Origin: Micavibrio aeruginosavorus
GTDB lineage: Bacteria > Pseudomonadota > Alphaproteobacteria > UBA9219
Length of the DNA: 10,216 bases
Assembly (NCBI GenBank): GCA_020720905.1
Contig: DYNT01000035.1
Coordinates: 1 to 10,216 of the forward strand
Reading direction: 5' to 3'
The notes below the pieces were generated by a model that saw only the letters and a list, made by a program, of their open reading frames with translations, had not been told where the DNA came from and did no database searches. This document shows, piece by piece, positions 1 through 8,410 of the stretch (its first letter is position 1; each line of letters opens with the position of its first letter). The translations under genes and the position numbers were made by a program.

Positions 1-26
1 CTGGCCAAATCGAAGACCCCAAGCAT
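1..26 (-). CDS. Possible start of a further minus-strand gene, cut by the window edge
   Basis: An open frame begins at an ATG (complement of 24-26) and runs off the left edge, giving the peptide MLGVFDLA. A GTG in the same frame at 42-44 is an alternative start, and the frame is closed by a TGA a few codons further upstream. A purine-rich AAGGGG touches the ATG, which is too close to be a normal ribosome binding site for it. Eight residues are too few to name a family, so this is only a candidate. Confidence 0.2.
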
Positions 27-74
27 CCCCTTGAAAACAAACACTTTTCTGAATCATCTTTTTGCGGAAGCTAT

Positions 75-1583
75 TTATCGAAACGCGACTTCGGTAAAGC
101 TACGAAGCTTACGACTATGCAAGGCTTCAAACCCAATCTCGCGCAGAAGGTCGATGGCCTTAAGGCCGATGGCCAAATGTTGGTTGACTTGCTTTTGATA
201 AAAATCGGAGGCCATGCCCGGTAACTTAATTTCCCCATGCATGGGACGATCTGACACACAAAGCAAAGTGCCATAAGGCACGCGATAGCGATAACCGTTG
301 GCCGCGATCGCGGACGATTCCATATCCAGCGCGATGGCGCGGCTTTGACAAAATTGCTCCACCAGTTTTGTATAGCCTGCAATCTCCCAATTCCGGTTGT
401 CGGTGGAGACAATCGTGCCTGTGCGCATGACAGATTTAAGATCATACCCCGCGTGTCCCGTGACGTGCGCCACCGCGCTTTCGATGGCGCGTTGCACTTC
501 GGCCAGCGCAGGGATGGGAACCCATAAGGGTAATTCTCGGTCTAAGACATGATCATCGCGCACATAAGCGTGCGCCAGAACATAGTCACCTAATTTTTGT
601 GAGCGCCGCAGCCCCGCGCAGTGTCCCAGCATAATCCATGCATTGGGGCGCAAAACGGCAACGTGATCCGAAATCGTTCGCGCATTGCTGGGGCCGACAC
701 CTATATTGATCATCGTGATGCCGCGTCCGTCGGCACGTTTCAAATGATAGGCTGGCATTTGCGGCAAGGTTTGACGACCACTAGGCGCTGTGAGCAAGGT
801 TGGCTGCACCATCTCGGTATAACGGCGGGTGGGGTGTTCGATTTGATCGGGCAGAGGCTTTTCGATCATCTCTTTGCCCTGCCGGACAAACTCATCAACA
901 TAGAACTGATAGTTGGTATAGATCACGAAGCTTTGGAAATGCTCTGCGTCTGTGCCTGTGTAATGACGCAGGCGTTGCAGCGAATAATCAACACGCGGCG
1001 CAGTAAAAAGAGCCAAGGGCATGGTTTCGGCTTTTTCAGAAAACCACGTGCCGTTAGCAATGGAATCATCGATCACGGAAAGATCAGGCACATCGAAAAT
1101 TTCTCGAAGCAAGGCAAGGCGCTCTGGCGACAGACTGCCTTCGACATGCGCGCCGTTTTGAAAAGCGAAGTGAATGGGAATCGGCGTCGCGCTCAGCCCG
1201 ATTTCTAGGGGGACAGCATGGTTTTTAAGGAGCTGTTGAAATTGCTCCAAGTAATAGGAGGCAAAAATATCGGGGCGTGTCAGCGTGGTGGTGTGGCGAT
1301 GCGGTTCTGTCACAAAGCCATAGGATAAGCGCGTATCAGGAAGCGTCAACTGCGTTGTTTTAAGGGCTAGGCAAGGATAAAATGCCTCCACTTTTGCGGG
1401 GGGCGTTTGGCCTTCGACGAAGTTGGAAAAGGCATCGCGTATGGCCGCGATGTTGGCGGCATAAAGCTCGGTCACATAAGCCAGAGCCTCCACTGCGTCG
1501 GTAAAAAGACGAGAAGGCAGTGGCATAAAGGGTGAGGCAGAAGACATGAAAAAGGACATTGTCATCAAGGAAGGAGGCCTCAC
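75..1583 (-). CDS. amn: AMP nucleosidase
   Basis: Hydrolyses AMP to adenine and ribose 5-phosphate (EC 3.2.2.4) in the cytoplasm, controlling AMP pools and purine salvage. The 502-residue frame has the two-part build of the long Amn family: an N-terminal regulatory domain (about 20-190) and a C-terminal nucleoside-phosphorylase-like catalytic domain (about 285-490). In the catalytic part I see the glycine-rich NIGVGPSNA (293-301), GHCAGLR (320-326), the TGTIVSTDNRNWE stretch near 388-400, and LDMESSAIA, whose D420-M-E-S matches the purine-binding acidic motif of the superfamily. The ATG-type match to other family members begins only near SPFMPLPSRLF. The outermost start is a GTG at 1583 with an AAGG ten bases upstream; ATGs at 1565, 1559 and 1547 are equally possible and none has a good Shine-Dalgarno. 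It lies 32 bases after the PBP gene on the same strand, so co-transcription is plausible. Confidence 0.95.
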   Translation of the reverse strand: MRPPSLMTMSFFMSSASPFMPLPSRLFTDAVEALAYVTELYAANIAAIRDAFSNFVEGQTPPAKVEAFYPCLALKTTQLTLPDTRLSYGFVTEPHRHTTTLTRPDIFASYYLEQFQQLLKNHAVPLEIGLSATPIPIHFAFQNGAHVEGSLSPERLALLREIFDVPDLSVIDDSIANGTWFSEKAETMPLALFTAPRVDYSLQRLRHYTGTDAEHFQSFVIYTNYQFYVDEFVRQGKEMIEKPLPDQIEHPTRRYTEMVQPTLLTAPSGRQTLPQMPAYHLKRADGRGITMINIGVGPSNARTISDHVAVLRPNAWIMLGHCAGLRRSQKLGDYVLAHAYVRDDHVLDRELPLWVPIPALAEVQRAIESAVAHVTGHAGYDLKSVMRTGTIVSTDNRNWEIAGYTKLVEQFCQSRAIALDMESSAIAANGYRYRVPYGTLLCVSDRPMHGEIKLPGMASDFYQKQVNQHLAIGLKAIDLLREIGFEALHSRKLRSFTEVAFR

Positions 1584-1615
1584 TATACGGCAGCCTTATC
1601 TTAAAAGCGATATTT

Positions 1616-3595
1616 TTATCTTCCCGTCAGGCTGCGGATCAGGTCACCCAAAGAATCTGTTTTTTCTTCTTTTTTTTCTTGCCCATCAGGGGGCGTTTCG
1701 TGAAAAACTTCAACCGTTGGTTCATTGTGAAGCGATGTTCCTGCGCCAAAATTGCGCGCCGGTTGGCCGCTTTCGGCTTCGACCATATAGTCGTGCCAAA
1801 GGGTGGCGGGAAGGCTGCCTCCCGTCACTTTTTTCATGGGCTTGTTGTTGTCGTTGCCCATCCATACGCCTGTGATCAGATTGCCTGTGAAGCCGATAAA
1901 CCACGCATCGCGATAGTCCGAACTTGTGCCCGTCTTGCCCGCCACGGGGCGATCCAGCGAGGCGCGTGTTCCCGTTCCATAACGCACGACATCGCCCATC
2001 ATGGAAACTAAAGAAGCAACGGCTTGCGGCTCTACCGTGACGGGCAGCGTGACATCCTCGCGGCGATAAAGGACTTTGCCATCATGGCTACGGATTTCTT
2101 TAATGCCATAGGGGGTGACGGCGCGACCACCTGTGGCAAGGGCGGCATAAACGCCGGTTAGCTCTAACGGCGTCATAAGGTTTGTTCCTAGCGCCAGCGA
2201 CAAATCAGGATCAAGCGGGGAGGTCACGCCCAGCGCTCGCGCTGTATCCAGCACGTTATCAAGGCCAGCTCTTTGCAAAACGCGCACCGCGACCGTGTTG
2301 ATGGATTGCGCCAGAGCTTGCCGCGCAGAAACCATGCCGCGATATTGGCCGTCATAGTTGGCAGGCGCCCACTTGCCTATCTTAAGGGGGGCATCCTCAA
2401 ACATAGTGTCGGGCGTGAGGCCTTGGCGCAGCGCGGCGAGGTAAATGATGGGCTTAAAGGCCGATCCAGGTTGGCGCATGGCTTGCGTCCCACGATTAAA
2501 CTGGCTTTCGCCGTAATCGCGCCCTCCCACCATGGTGCGTACCGCGCCATCATGAGCCATAGAGATCAGCGCCGCTTCAGAGACCTTTTGTGCAGCGCCT
2601 TCTGTGGCGAGGATGCCATCTACCTTGCGTTCAGCCACACGTTGCATTTTCAAATCAATGGTGGTCATCACGACGATGTCTTGCGGCGCATTTTCAAGCA
2701 AGGCGTTCACTTGATCGACGATCCAATCCGCGAAATAGTGCCCATCACCACCTGCGCCTGGTTTGCGGCGTGGCAAGGGGATGGAGACTTCGGCCAAGGT
2801 TTGGTCAGCCTCGGCGATATAGCCCGCATCGGCCATAGCGGCCAAAACAACGCGGGTGCGCGCCGCCGCCTCGGCCGGATTATTGGTTGGCGCATAGCGC
2901 GAGGGCGCACGCAAAAGCCCTGCCAGCAGGGCGCATTCACGCAGATTAAGGGCGCTAATAGGTTTGCCAAAATACACTTCAGCCGCCGCATCGACGCCAT
3001 AAGCCCCCGCGCCAAGATAGACTCGGTTGAGGTAGGCCGTCAGGATTTGATCCTTGCTGTACGTATGCTCTAGCCAAAGGGACAAAAGCATTTCTTGAAC
3101 CTTGCGACGCACGGTGCGCTCAGGCGTAAGAAACAGGTTTTTGGCAAGCTGTTGCGTCAGGGTGGAGCCGCCCTGTACTACGTGCCCTGCGAGGACGTTT
3201 TGAACAAAGGCGCGAAGAAGGCCAAAAACATCCATACCGAAATGACTATAAAAACGCCTATCCTCGACAGCCAGAATGGCGTTGACCAGATTGGGAGGGA
3301 CATCTTTGAGTGTCACCCGCTGCCCTGCCAAATCGCCATAGCGCTTGAAGATGACTCCATCATCGGCCAAAAGCGTGATGGCGGGGCGACGCTCTGGCTG
3401 CGCGATTTGGCGGATATCCGGCATATCATAGGCGTAATAAGCCACGACCGCGCCGCCCAAAAGCGTCCCCCAAATCATCAAAAGGACAAGAGCCTTGGCA
3501 ACGAAAGAGAGCGTTTTTTGCGCGGATTTGCCAAGCCCTTCCCATGAGAAAAAAGAGCGTAGCGTAAAATTCTTTTTGGGCGGTCTGCGGGGCAT
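1616..3595 (-). CDS. Class A penicillin-binding protein (GT51 transglycosylase plus transpeptidase), PBP1A-like
   Basis: Bifunctional inner-membrane enzyme that polymerises lipid II and crosslinks the glycan strands in the periplasm. Numbering from the ATG at 3595 (659 aa): a basic cytoplasmic tail, one membrane anchor at about 33-55, then a GT51 domain with EDRRFYSHFG (catalytic Glu111), GGSTLTQQLAKN (142-153), RKVQEM (164-169) and YLNRVYLG (188-195). The transpeptidase domain follows, with SAFK (nucleophile Ser378), SIN (431-433) and KTGTSSDYRDAWF (from 554). The start at 3595 is preferred over the ATG at 3601 because a GAGG sits 6 bases before it and would abut the upstream one. The two catalytic domains are close together, so there is no room for the OB-fold insert found in longer proteobacterial PBP1A. 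The C-terminus is a charged tail rich in Lys and Glu, coded partly by an A8 run. It may be called mrcA or pbpF; I leave the symbol open. Confidence 0.95.
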   Translation of the reverse strand: MPRRPPKKNFTLRSFFSWEGLGKSAQKTLSFVAKALVLLMIWGTLLGGAVVAYYAYDMPDIRQIAQPERRPAITLLADDGVIFKRYGDLAGQRVTLKDVPPNLVNAILAVEDRRFYSHFGMDVFGLLRAFVQNVLAGHVVQGGSTLTQQLAKNLFLTPERTVRRKVQEMLLSLWLEHTYSKDQILTAYLNRVYLGAGAYGVDAAAEVYFGKPISALNLRECALLAGLLRAPSRYAPTNNPAEAAARTRVVLAAMADAGYIAEADQTLAEVSIPLPRRKPGAGGDGHYFADWIVDQVNALLENAPQDIVVMTTIDLKMQRVAERKVDGILATEGAAQKVSEAALISMAHDGAVRTMVGGRDYGESQFNRGTQAMRQPGSAFKPIIYLAALRQGLTPDTMFEDAPLKIGKWAPANYDGQYRGMVSARQALAQSINTVAVRVLQRAGLDNVLDTARALGVTSPLDPDLSLALGTNLMTPLELTGVYAALATGGRAVTPYGIKEIRSHDGKVLYRREDVTLPVTVEPQAVASLVSMMGDVVRYGTGTRASLDRPVAGKTGTSSDYRDAWFIGFTGNLITGVWMGNDNNKPMKKVTGGSLPATLWHDYMVEAESGQPARNFGAGTSLHNEPTVEVFHETPPDGQEKKEEKTDSLGDLIRSLTGR

Positions 3596-3601
3596 CAACA
3601 T

Positions 3602-3606
3602 CCTCA
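3602..3606 (-). promoter_or_regulatory. Ribosome binding site deciding the PBP start
   Basis: On the minus strand the sequence reads GAGGA ending next to the ATG at 3601, with GAGG placed 6 bases before the second ATG at 3595. Only the second start has normal spacing, so translation most likely begins at 3595. Confidence 0.6.
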
Positions 3607-3676
3607 GCGAAACAGGATAGGCCTTCTTGTTTGGCAGGTGATGGCAGAAGAATAAAGCAAAAAAAGGGCGAAAGAA

Positions 3677-3714
3677 AAAAAGGCCGCCGATCCTTTCGAA
3701 CCGACGGCCTTTTT
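3677..3714 (-). terminator. Intrinsic terminator after the acetate transporter gene
   Basis: A hairpin with arms AAAAAGGCCG and CGGCCTTTTT encloses an 18-base loop. Read on the minus strand the stem is followed by a T run (complement of the A run at 3675-3681), and it begins 23 bases after the transporter stop codon. This separates the transporter transcript from the PBP gene. The symmetric A and T flanks mean it could also work in the plus direction. Confidence 0.8.
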
Positions 3715-3737
3715 CATCACGCGCTCAAAGGGACGGT

Positions 3738-4343
3738 TTAGTGCCCTCTTTTCTTGACATAATAACCCAGCGGCCAAACGACTTTGCCAATCACCTCGTT
3801 AAGAACTTGGGCGAGGCCTGCATAAATGGCTGAAAAGCCGCACGCAATGCCAACCCAACCCGCAAGGCGTGTGATGGATTCCAAACCTGTCGCATCGCCC
3901 AAGGCCAAAAGAAAGAACAAAAGGGTCAACGTGCCAAAGGCAAATTGCAGGGCGCGATTAAGAAGGAACGTCGCCTTGAACATGCCAAGCGTGAAAAGCC
4001 CCCAAAGAACAAGGAACAGCGCCATAGAGGAGTCTTTCTCCGGCGCGGCGATACCTAAATCTGTCTTGGGCAAAAGGATTAGCGTAACAAGGATAAGCCA
4101 GAAAAAGCCATAACTGATAAAGGCCGTTGTGGCAAAGGTATTGCCTTTACGCCATTCCATGATCCCCGCGATAATTTGCGCGATACCGCCATAGAAAAGC
4201 CCCATCGCCAAAATCATGGAATCAAGAGGAAAAAAACCGGCATTGTGAAAGTTCAACAGTACCGTTGTCATGCCAAAGCCAAGCAACCCAAGCGGCGCGG
4301 GATTGCCAGTTTTATCGGTTATGGTCATCTTTGTCTCGGTCAT
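3738..4343 (-). CDS. satP: Acetate/succinate uptake transporter, GPR1/FUN34/SatP (YaaH) family
   Basis: Inner-membrane protein of 201 residues, the usual size for this six-helix family, members of which carry acetate and in some cases succinate with protons. The family signature NPAPLGLLGFG lies at 14-24, followed by the first helix and an asparagine-rich turn (NFHNAG, 31-36). The second conserved block at 52-83 (GGIAQIIAG, then EWRKGNTF, then AFISYGFFWL) and the late GFSAIYAGLAQVLNE (169-183) also match the family. Hydrophobic segments fall at about 20-36, 42-62, 71-91, 106-126, 131-149 and 160-182. The start is supported by AAGGAG eight bases before the ATG. The gene lies 78 bases after parE on the same strand and ends at a clear terminator. 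I see no convincing promoter in that gap, so it may be read through from parE. The substrate is inferred from the family. Confidence 0.9.
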   Translation of the reverse strand: MTETKMTITDKTGNPAPLGLLGFGMTTVLLNFHNAGFFPLDSMILAMGLFYGGIAQIIAGIMEWRKGNTFATTAFISYGFFWLILVTLILLPKTDLGIAAPEKDSSMALFLVLWGLFTLGMFKATFLLNRALQFAFGTLTLLFFLLALGDATGLESITRLAGWVGIACGFSAIYAGLAQVLNEVIGKVVWPLGYYVKKRGH

Positions 4344-4421
4344 GGGGATCGCTCCTTTTTGTAAAGAGGGAAAGGGAAACGAAAGTATGAATTGAAAAGG
4401 TTAATGGTTTATGTTCTGGGC

Positions 4422-6410
4422 TTAAATATCGACTTCACGGACAAAGCGCGCATTTTCTTGTATGAATTGAAACCGCAATTCAGGTTTGCGGCCCATCAGT
4501 TTTTCGACAAGCGCTTCCGTTTCCTTGATGTCGTCAAGGCGGTCGGGTGAGTCTGGTTCGGTGATAATCACGCGTAAAAGAGAGCGTGAGCGCGGATCCA
4601 TCGTGGTTTCACGCAATTGCGCGGGCATCATCTCGCCAAGGCCTTTAAAGCGGCTGATTTCAATCTTACCGCGCCCGCTAAAGGTTGTCTCCAGCAATTC
4701 TTCTTTATGCGCATCATCACGGGCATAAACGGTGTTGCTGCCTTGCGTGATGCGATAAAGAGGCGGTTGTGCCAAAAACAACTTGCCGCCTGTAATCAGC
4801 GCGGGCATTTCGCGATAGAAAAAAGTCATCAACAGCGAGGCAATATGGGCGCCGTCCACATCGGCATCGGTCATAATGATAACGCGCTCATAACGCAGCT
4901 TGCTCAGCTCAACCGTGCTGCCCATGCCGCAGCCAAGCGCCAGCGTCAGATCAGAGATTTCTTGATTGCCGCGCAGCTTGTCGGCGCTGGCCGAGGCCAC
5001 GTTGAGGATTTTGCCGCGCAAGGGTAAGATGGCTTGCGTTTCGCGGTTGCGCGCTTGTTTGGCTGACCCGCCAGCGCTATCGCCTTCGACCAAAAACAGC
5101 TCAGTATTCTCGGCGCTGGTGGCCGAACAGTCAGATAATTTGCCAGGCAGCCGCAGCTTGCGCGTGGCGGTTTTGCGCGCCATTTCTTTGGCTTGGGAAA
5201 GGCGTGCTCGTTCTTCGGCTTTCAGGGCAAGGTAGTCTAAAAGGGCTTTGCCATTGACCGGATCGGCAGAAAGCCAATGATCGAAGTGATCCTTGACGAC
5301 TTGATCGACAAGGCGTGTGGCCTCGGCGGTGGCGAGCTTGTCTTTTGTCTGCCCTTGGAATTGAGGCTCGCGGATAAACAGCGACAGGAGTACTGCGGCA
5401 TCGCCAAAGACTTCATCGCCCGTGATGATGGCAGCGCGGCGACTGCCCAGCAGTTCTCCGTGGCCGCGCACGCCGCGCAATAGAGCCGAGCGCAGGCCGG
5501 ATTCGTGCGTACCGCCTTGTGGCGTTGGAATGGTGTTGCAATAGGAATGGCAAAAGCCAGAGCCGTCCTCTGGCCACGCCACGGCCCATTCGACCTTGCC
5601 TTTGCCATCGGGCAAGTCTGCCATGCCGCTAAAGATTTGTGGTGTGACGGTGGCGCGATCTCCCAGCGCGGACGTTAAATAATCGGCAAGGCCACCCGGA
5701 AAGTGAAGCGTTGCTTCGGTGGGGGTATGCTCGTCAGATTTAATGAGTGAAGGCTCGCATTTCCAGCGGATTTCGACGCCCCGAAACAAATAGGCTTTTG
5801 ACCGCGCCATGCGATAAAGCGTAGAGGGTTTAAAACGCAGTTTCGTGCCAAAAATTTCAGTATCAGGTTGAAAGATGACCGTTGTGCCGCGCTTGTTCAC
5901 GGCCCCCATCTTCTTAAGTTTTCCCTGTGGCGCGCCGCGTGAGAAATGCTGCGCATAAAGTTGTTTGTCGCGCGCGACCTCAACCGTCATGGCCTCGGAC
6001 AGCGCGTTGACGACAGAAATGCCAACGCCATGAAGGCCGCCCGATGTCTGATAAACTTTGTCAGAAAACTTACCGCCGGAATGAAGAGTGGTCAGGATCA
6101 CTTCAAGCGCCGATTTGCCAGGAAATTTGGGGTGATTGTCCACGGGAATGCCGCGTCCGTTGTCGCGCACAAGGATTTGATTGTCCGCGCCCATCTCCAG
6201 CTCAATCCGGCTGGCAAAACCGGCAACGGCTTCATCCATCGCATTGTCCAAAACTTCAGCGACAAGGTGGTGCAGGGCGGCCTCGTCCGTTCCGCCGATG
6301 TACATGCCAGGACGGCGGCGCACAGGCTCTAGCCCCTCTAGAACCTCAATATCGTTGGCGTCATAGGAATCGGCTTTGCGGGGAGAGCCTGTTGGAAATA
6401 AATCGGACAT
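4422..6410 (-). CDS. parE: DNA topoisomerase IV subunit B
   Basis: ATPase subunit of topoisomerase IV, which with ParC unlinks daughter chromosomes after replication. The 662-residue protein has the GHKL ATPase domain, with AEVLDNAMDE (general base Glu52, Mg-binding Asn56), DNGRGIPVD (83-91) and GGLHGVGISVVNALS (124-138). The transducer domain follows with QTKDKL (Lys356), then the TOPRIM domain with EGDSAGGSAKQARNR (from Glu443), PLRGKILNV (463-471) and DADVDG (Asp515, Asp517, Asp519). It ends with the type IIA tail ending near RFQFIQENA. The early MYIGGTDEAALHHL block and the absence of the long GyrB insert favour ParE over GyrB. No strong Shine-Dalgarno precedes the ATG at 6410. It lies 77 bases after the EAL gene on the same strand, and may share a transcript or use a promoter in that gap that I could not identify. 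Confidence 0.95.
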   Translation of the reverse strand: MSDLFPTGSPRKADSYDANDIEVLEGLEPVRRRPGMYIGGTDEAALHHLVAEVLDNAMDEAVAGFASRIELEMGADNQILVRDNGRGIPVDNHPKFPGKSALEVILTTLHSGGKFSDKVYQTSGGLHGVGISVVNALSEAMTVEVARDKQLYAQHFSRGAPQGKLKKMGAVNKRGTTVIFQPDTEIFGTKLRFKPSTLYRMARSKAYLFRGVEIRWKCEPSLIKSDEHTPTEATLHFPGGLADYLTSALGDRATVTPQIFSGMADLPDGKGKVEWAVAWPEDGSGFCHSYCNTIPTPQGGTHESGLRSALLRGVRGHGELLGSRRAAIITGDEVFGDAAVLLSLFIREPQFQGQTKDKLATAEATRLVDQVVKDHFDHWLSADPVNGKALLDYLALKAEERARLSQAKEMARKTATRKLRLPGKLSDCSATSAENTELFLVEGDSAGGSAKQARNRETQAILPLRGKILNVASASADKLRGNQEISDLTLALGCGMGSTVELSKLRYERVIIMTDADVDGAHIASLLMTFFYREMPALITGGKLFLAQPPLYRITQGSNTVYARDDAHKEELLETTFSGRGKIEISRFKGLGEMMPAQLRETTMDPRSRSLLRVIITEPDSPDRLDDIKETEALVEKLMGRKPELRFQFIQENARFVREVDI

Positions 6411-6487
6411 GGATGAAGGACACTCTTAAAAACGTACAAAAACCTCGCGAATCAAGGACGCGTAAGTGTATTCGGATTAAGGCGTTA

Positions 6488-8185
6488 TTAAAAGACGTTT
6501 GTCTTCTCGTCTTGTAAAAATGCCGAGGACGGGGCTTTGCGTTGATCAAGGGCGCTGAGCCACGGTTTTTCGAATGAGGGTCTTCCCAGATGATAGCCTT
6601 GCAGCATATCGACATTCTCATCGCGGAGCCACTGCGCGACAGCTTCATCTTCGATGCCTTCAGCGACAGAACGTAGGCCAAGGCCATGCGCCATAGCGAT
6701 CAGCATACGGACAAGATGTTGCTGTTCGCCATTGGTGGTGAGATTGATAATCAAATCGCGATCAATTTTCATGATGGCAAAATCCAGATCGCGCAGATGG
6801 CGGATGGAGGTAGAGCCTGCGCCGAAATCGTCCAATGACACCTCGCTGCCTAAGCTGCGCAGAGCCTCCACAAGATTTTTCATTTTGGCGATGTCTATCA
6901 CGGCAGCGGTTTCCGTAATCTCGATAATCAGGCGACGTGCCAGATCGGGACGCGATGATAGTTTGTCTTTGATGTGCTGTGGCCAATGGGGCAGGGCGGC
7001 TGTCAGCCCCGATATGTTAACGGCGAGGCGGAGCGTGTCGCAGGCTTCCAGTTCACGCAAAGAGAGATTCAACACATGTTCATCGAACTCTGTGGCCATG
7101 CCCATTTGCTCAACGATAGGAATAAACTCGCCCGCTGGAATGGCTGATCCATCGTCATAGAAAAGGCGTGAGAGGACTTCGTAAAAAAGAACCTCGCCTG
7201 TTTTGGCATCCACGACAGGTTGAAAGGCCAACTTGACGGTATCGTTTTTCAAAGATTGTTTGACCCGCTCATAGATATCAAGAATGACGCGGTTTTGCTC
7301 GGCGCGGCGGGCGGATTCGCTATAGGTTACGTTCTGGCCGCGCCCTTTCTCTCGCGCTTCAGAGAGGGCTTGTTCGGCATGAATCATCATTTCGGCGGCA
7401 TCGCTTTGTGTGCCTTCGAACGGCATTGTCCCGATGCAAACGGATAGATGCAGGCATGTTCCGCTTGCCGACAGGGCGTGGTCATGGAAGTTAGCCAAAA
7501 TCCGCGTTGTTAGCGATTCCATATCGCGAGCCATATTGGGCAAAAGAACGCCGAACATATCCCCCGCCACGCGCCCAACAATGGCGCGGGTGGGGCATAG
7601 CTCATTTAGGCGATCCGCAACGGCGCAAATCAGGTGATCGGCGGCTTTGGTTCCCATGGCTTCGTTGACGAAGGCCAATTTATCGATGCCAACGACAAGA
7701 TAAGAGCTTTGATGGCGATTTTCGCGTGATGTTTTAAGAACCTTCTCAATCAGGGATAGCATGCAATCGCGATTAGGGCGACCCGTTAAAGGATCGCGAT
7801 CCGAACTGGTTGTGGCATAGGGGCTTTGCTTTTCCGCGTCCTCAATGATGCGGATCATGCCTTGCTGACGGATGGCGCGGCCTTTTTCAAAATCGGTTGT
7901 GCCATGCTCTTGCACCCAGATGAAAGAGTTGTCTGCTGTGCGAAGGCGGTATTCGCGATTGAACGTCGGCGCGGTGTCGTTAAAAATCAAGTGATGATCG
8001 TTGGGTAAAATGACGGTTGAAAACTCTAACGCATTGATGGGGGGCTGCTCGCGCTCATGGCCAAACAATTGCTGCCATGGGCCGCCCCACACGATGCGAT
8101 CAATTTTTAAATCCCACTGATAGGCGATGTGCCCCGAAGCAGAAAGAATATCGGTCAAAAAGGTAATAGAGGTGACTTCATTCAT
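6488..8185 (-). CDS. PAS-GGDEF-EAL cyclic-di-GMP protein, probable phosphodiesterase with a degenerate GGDEF site
   Basis: A 565-residue protein without a membrane segment or signal peptide, so probably cytoplasmic. Residues about 15-118 look like a PAS sensor fold. A GGDEF domain follows (about 130-285), beginning with the DPLTGRPNR motif, but its active-site loop reads AGDMF (207-211) instead of GGDEF, so cyclase activity is unlikely. The EAL domain (about 300-540) keeps the catalytic set: Glu336 in EVL, Asn390, Glu422 and Glu425 in IEITET, Asp452-Asp453 in DDFGAG, Lys473, Glu509 and Gln529. By comparison with known EAL enzymes it should hydrolyse cyclic-di-GMP, with the GGDEF and PAS parts perhaps regulatory. 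The start at 8185 lacks a recognisable Shine-Dalgarno. It is followed by parE 77 bases later. No input signal for the PAS domain can be deduced. Confidence 0.9.
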   Translation of the reverse strand: MNEVTSITFLTDILSASGHIAYQWDLKIDRIVWGGPWQQLFGHEREQPPINALEFSTVILPNDHHLIFNDTAPTFNREYRLRTADNSFIWVQEHGTTDFEKGRAIRQQGMIRIIEDAEKQSPYATTSSDRDPLTGRPNRDCMLSLIEKVLKTSRENRHQSSYLVVGIDKLAFVNEAMGTKAADHLICAVADRLNELCPTRAIVGRVAGDMFGVLLPNMARDMESLTTRILANFHDHALSASGTCLHLSVCIGTMPFEGTQSDAAEMMIHAEQALSEAREKGRGQNVTYSESARRAEQNRVILDIYERVKQSLKNDTVKLAFQPVVDAKTGEVLFYEVLSRLFYDDGSAIPAGEFIPIVEQMGMATEFDEHVLNLSLRELEACDTLRLAVNISGLTAALPHWPQHIKDKLSSRPDLARRLIIEITETAAVIDIAKMKNLVEALRSLGSEVSLDDFGAGSTSIRHLRDLDFAIMKIDRDLIINLTTNGEQQHLVRMLIAMAHGLGLRSVAEGIEDEAVAQWLRDENVDMLQGYHLGRPSFEKPWLSALDQRKAPSSAFLQDEKTNVF

Positions 8186-8265
8186 GAGAAGAACAAACTG
8201 TTTTGGGGGTGAGGGGCAAAGAGGCTTCCCTTTCCCTAAAATACAGGAGCAGTCTTAAAATTAGA

Positions 8266-8280
8266 TAAAGTTGCACTTTA
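8266..8280. promoter_or_regulatory. Operator-like palindrome upstream of the EAL gene
   Basis: Perfect 6-base arms TAAAGT and ACTTTA surround a TGC centre, about 80 bases upstream of the EAL start codon. The position and the AT-rich surroundings suit a regulator site, but the short length means chance is possible. Confidence 0.35.
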
Positions 8281-8305
8281 AAATCCAAAGTTGGTCGAAG
8301 TTTGC

Positions 8306-8390
8306 TGAATCGTTTTAGATCAATGGGTTAGTTTATGGGGGTTAGTTTATGGTTAAAAGCAGGTGTGAATCGTTCTATTTCAAAGGGTTA
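8306..8390. repeat. Imperfect 25-base direct repeats, 60 bases apart
   Basis: Positions 8306-8330 and 8366-8390 agree at 21 of 25 bases. Both begin TGAATCGTT and end GGGTTA. They flank the tandem duplication at 8325-8352. They may be binding sites for a regulator or the trace of a local duplication. Confidence 0.6.
8325..8352. repeat. Perfect 14-base tandem duplication
   Basis: GGGTTAGTTTATGG occurs twice in a row, at 8325-8338 and 8339-8352. A third GGGTTA begins at 8385 in the right-hand 25-base repeat. It is non-coding and looks like a recent slippage duplication. Confidence 0.85.
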
Positions 8391-8410
8391 CGGCATTAAC
8401 TTTGAGCGGA

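Noticed and set aside
621..1208. 195-codon plus-strand open frame opposite amn
   Set aside because: It lies wholly antisense to a strongly conserved AMP nucleosidase and its translation shows no recognisable domain; it is a shadow frame.
2273..3073. 266-codon plus-strand open frame opposite the PBP gene
   Set aside because: Antisense to the GT51 and transpeptidase domains; composition reflects the reverse complement of the real gene.
4385..4472. 13-base direct repeat GTATGAATTGAAA at 4385-4397 and 4460-4472
   Set aside because: A repeat of this length is expected about once by chance in a window of this size, and one copy is inside parE coding sequence.
4422..6410. GyrB as an alternative identity for ParE
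   Set aside because: The length, the early MYIGGTDEAALHHL block and the lack of the long GyrB-type insert fit ParE better.
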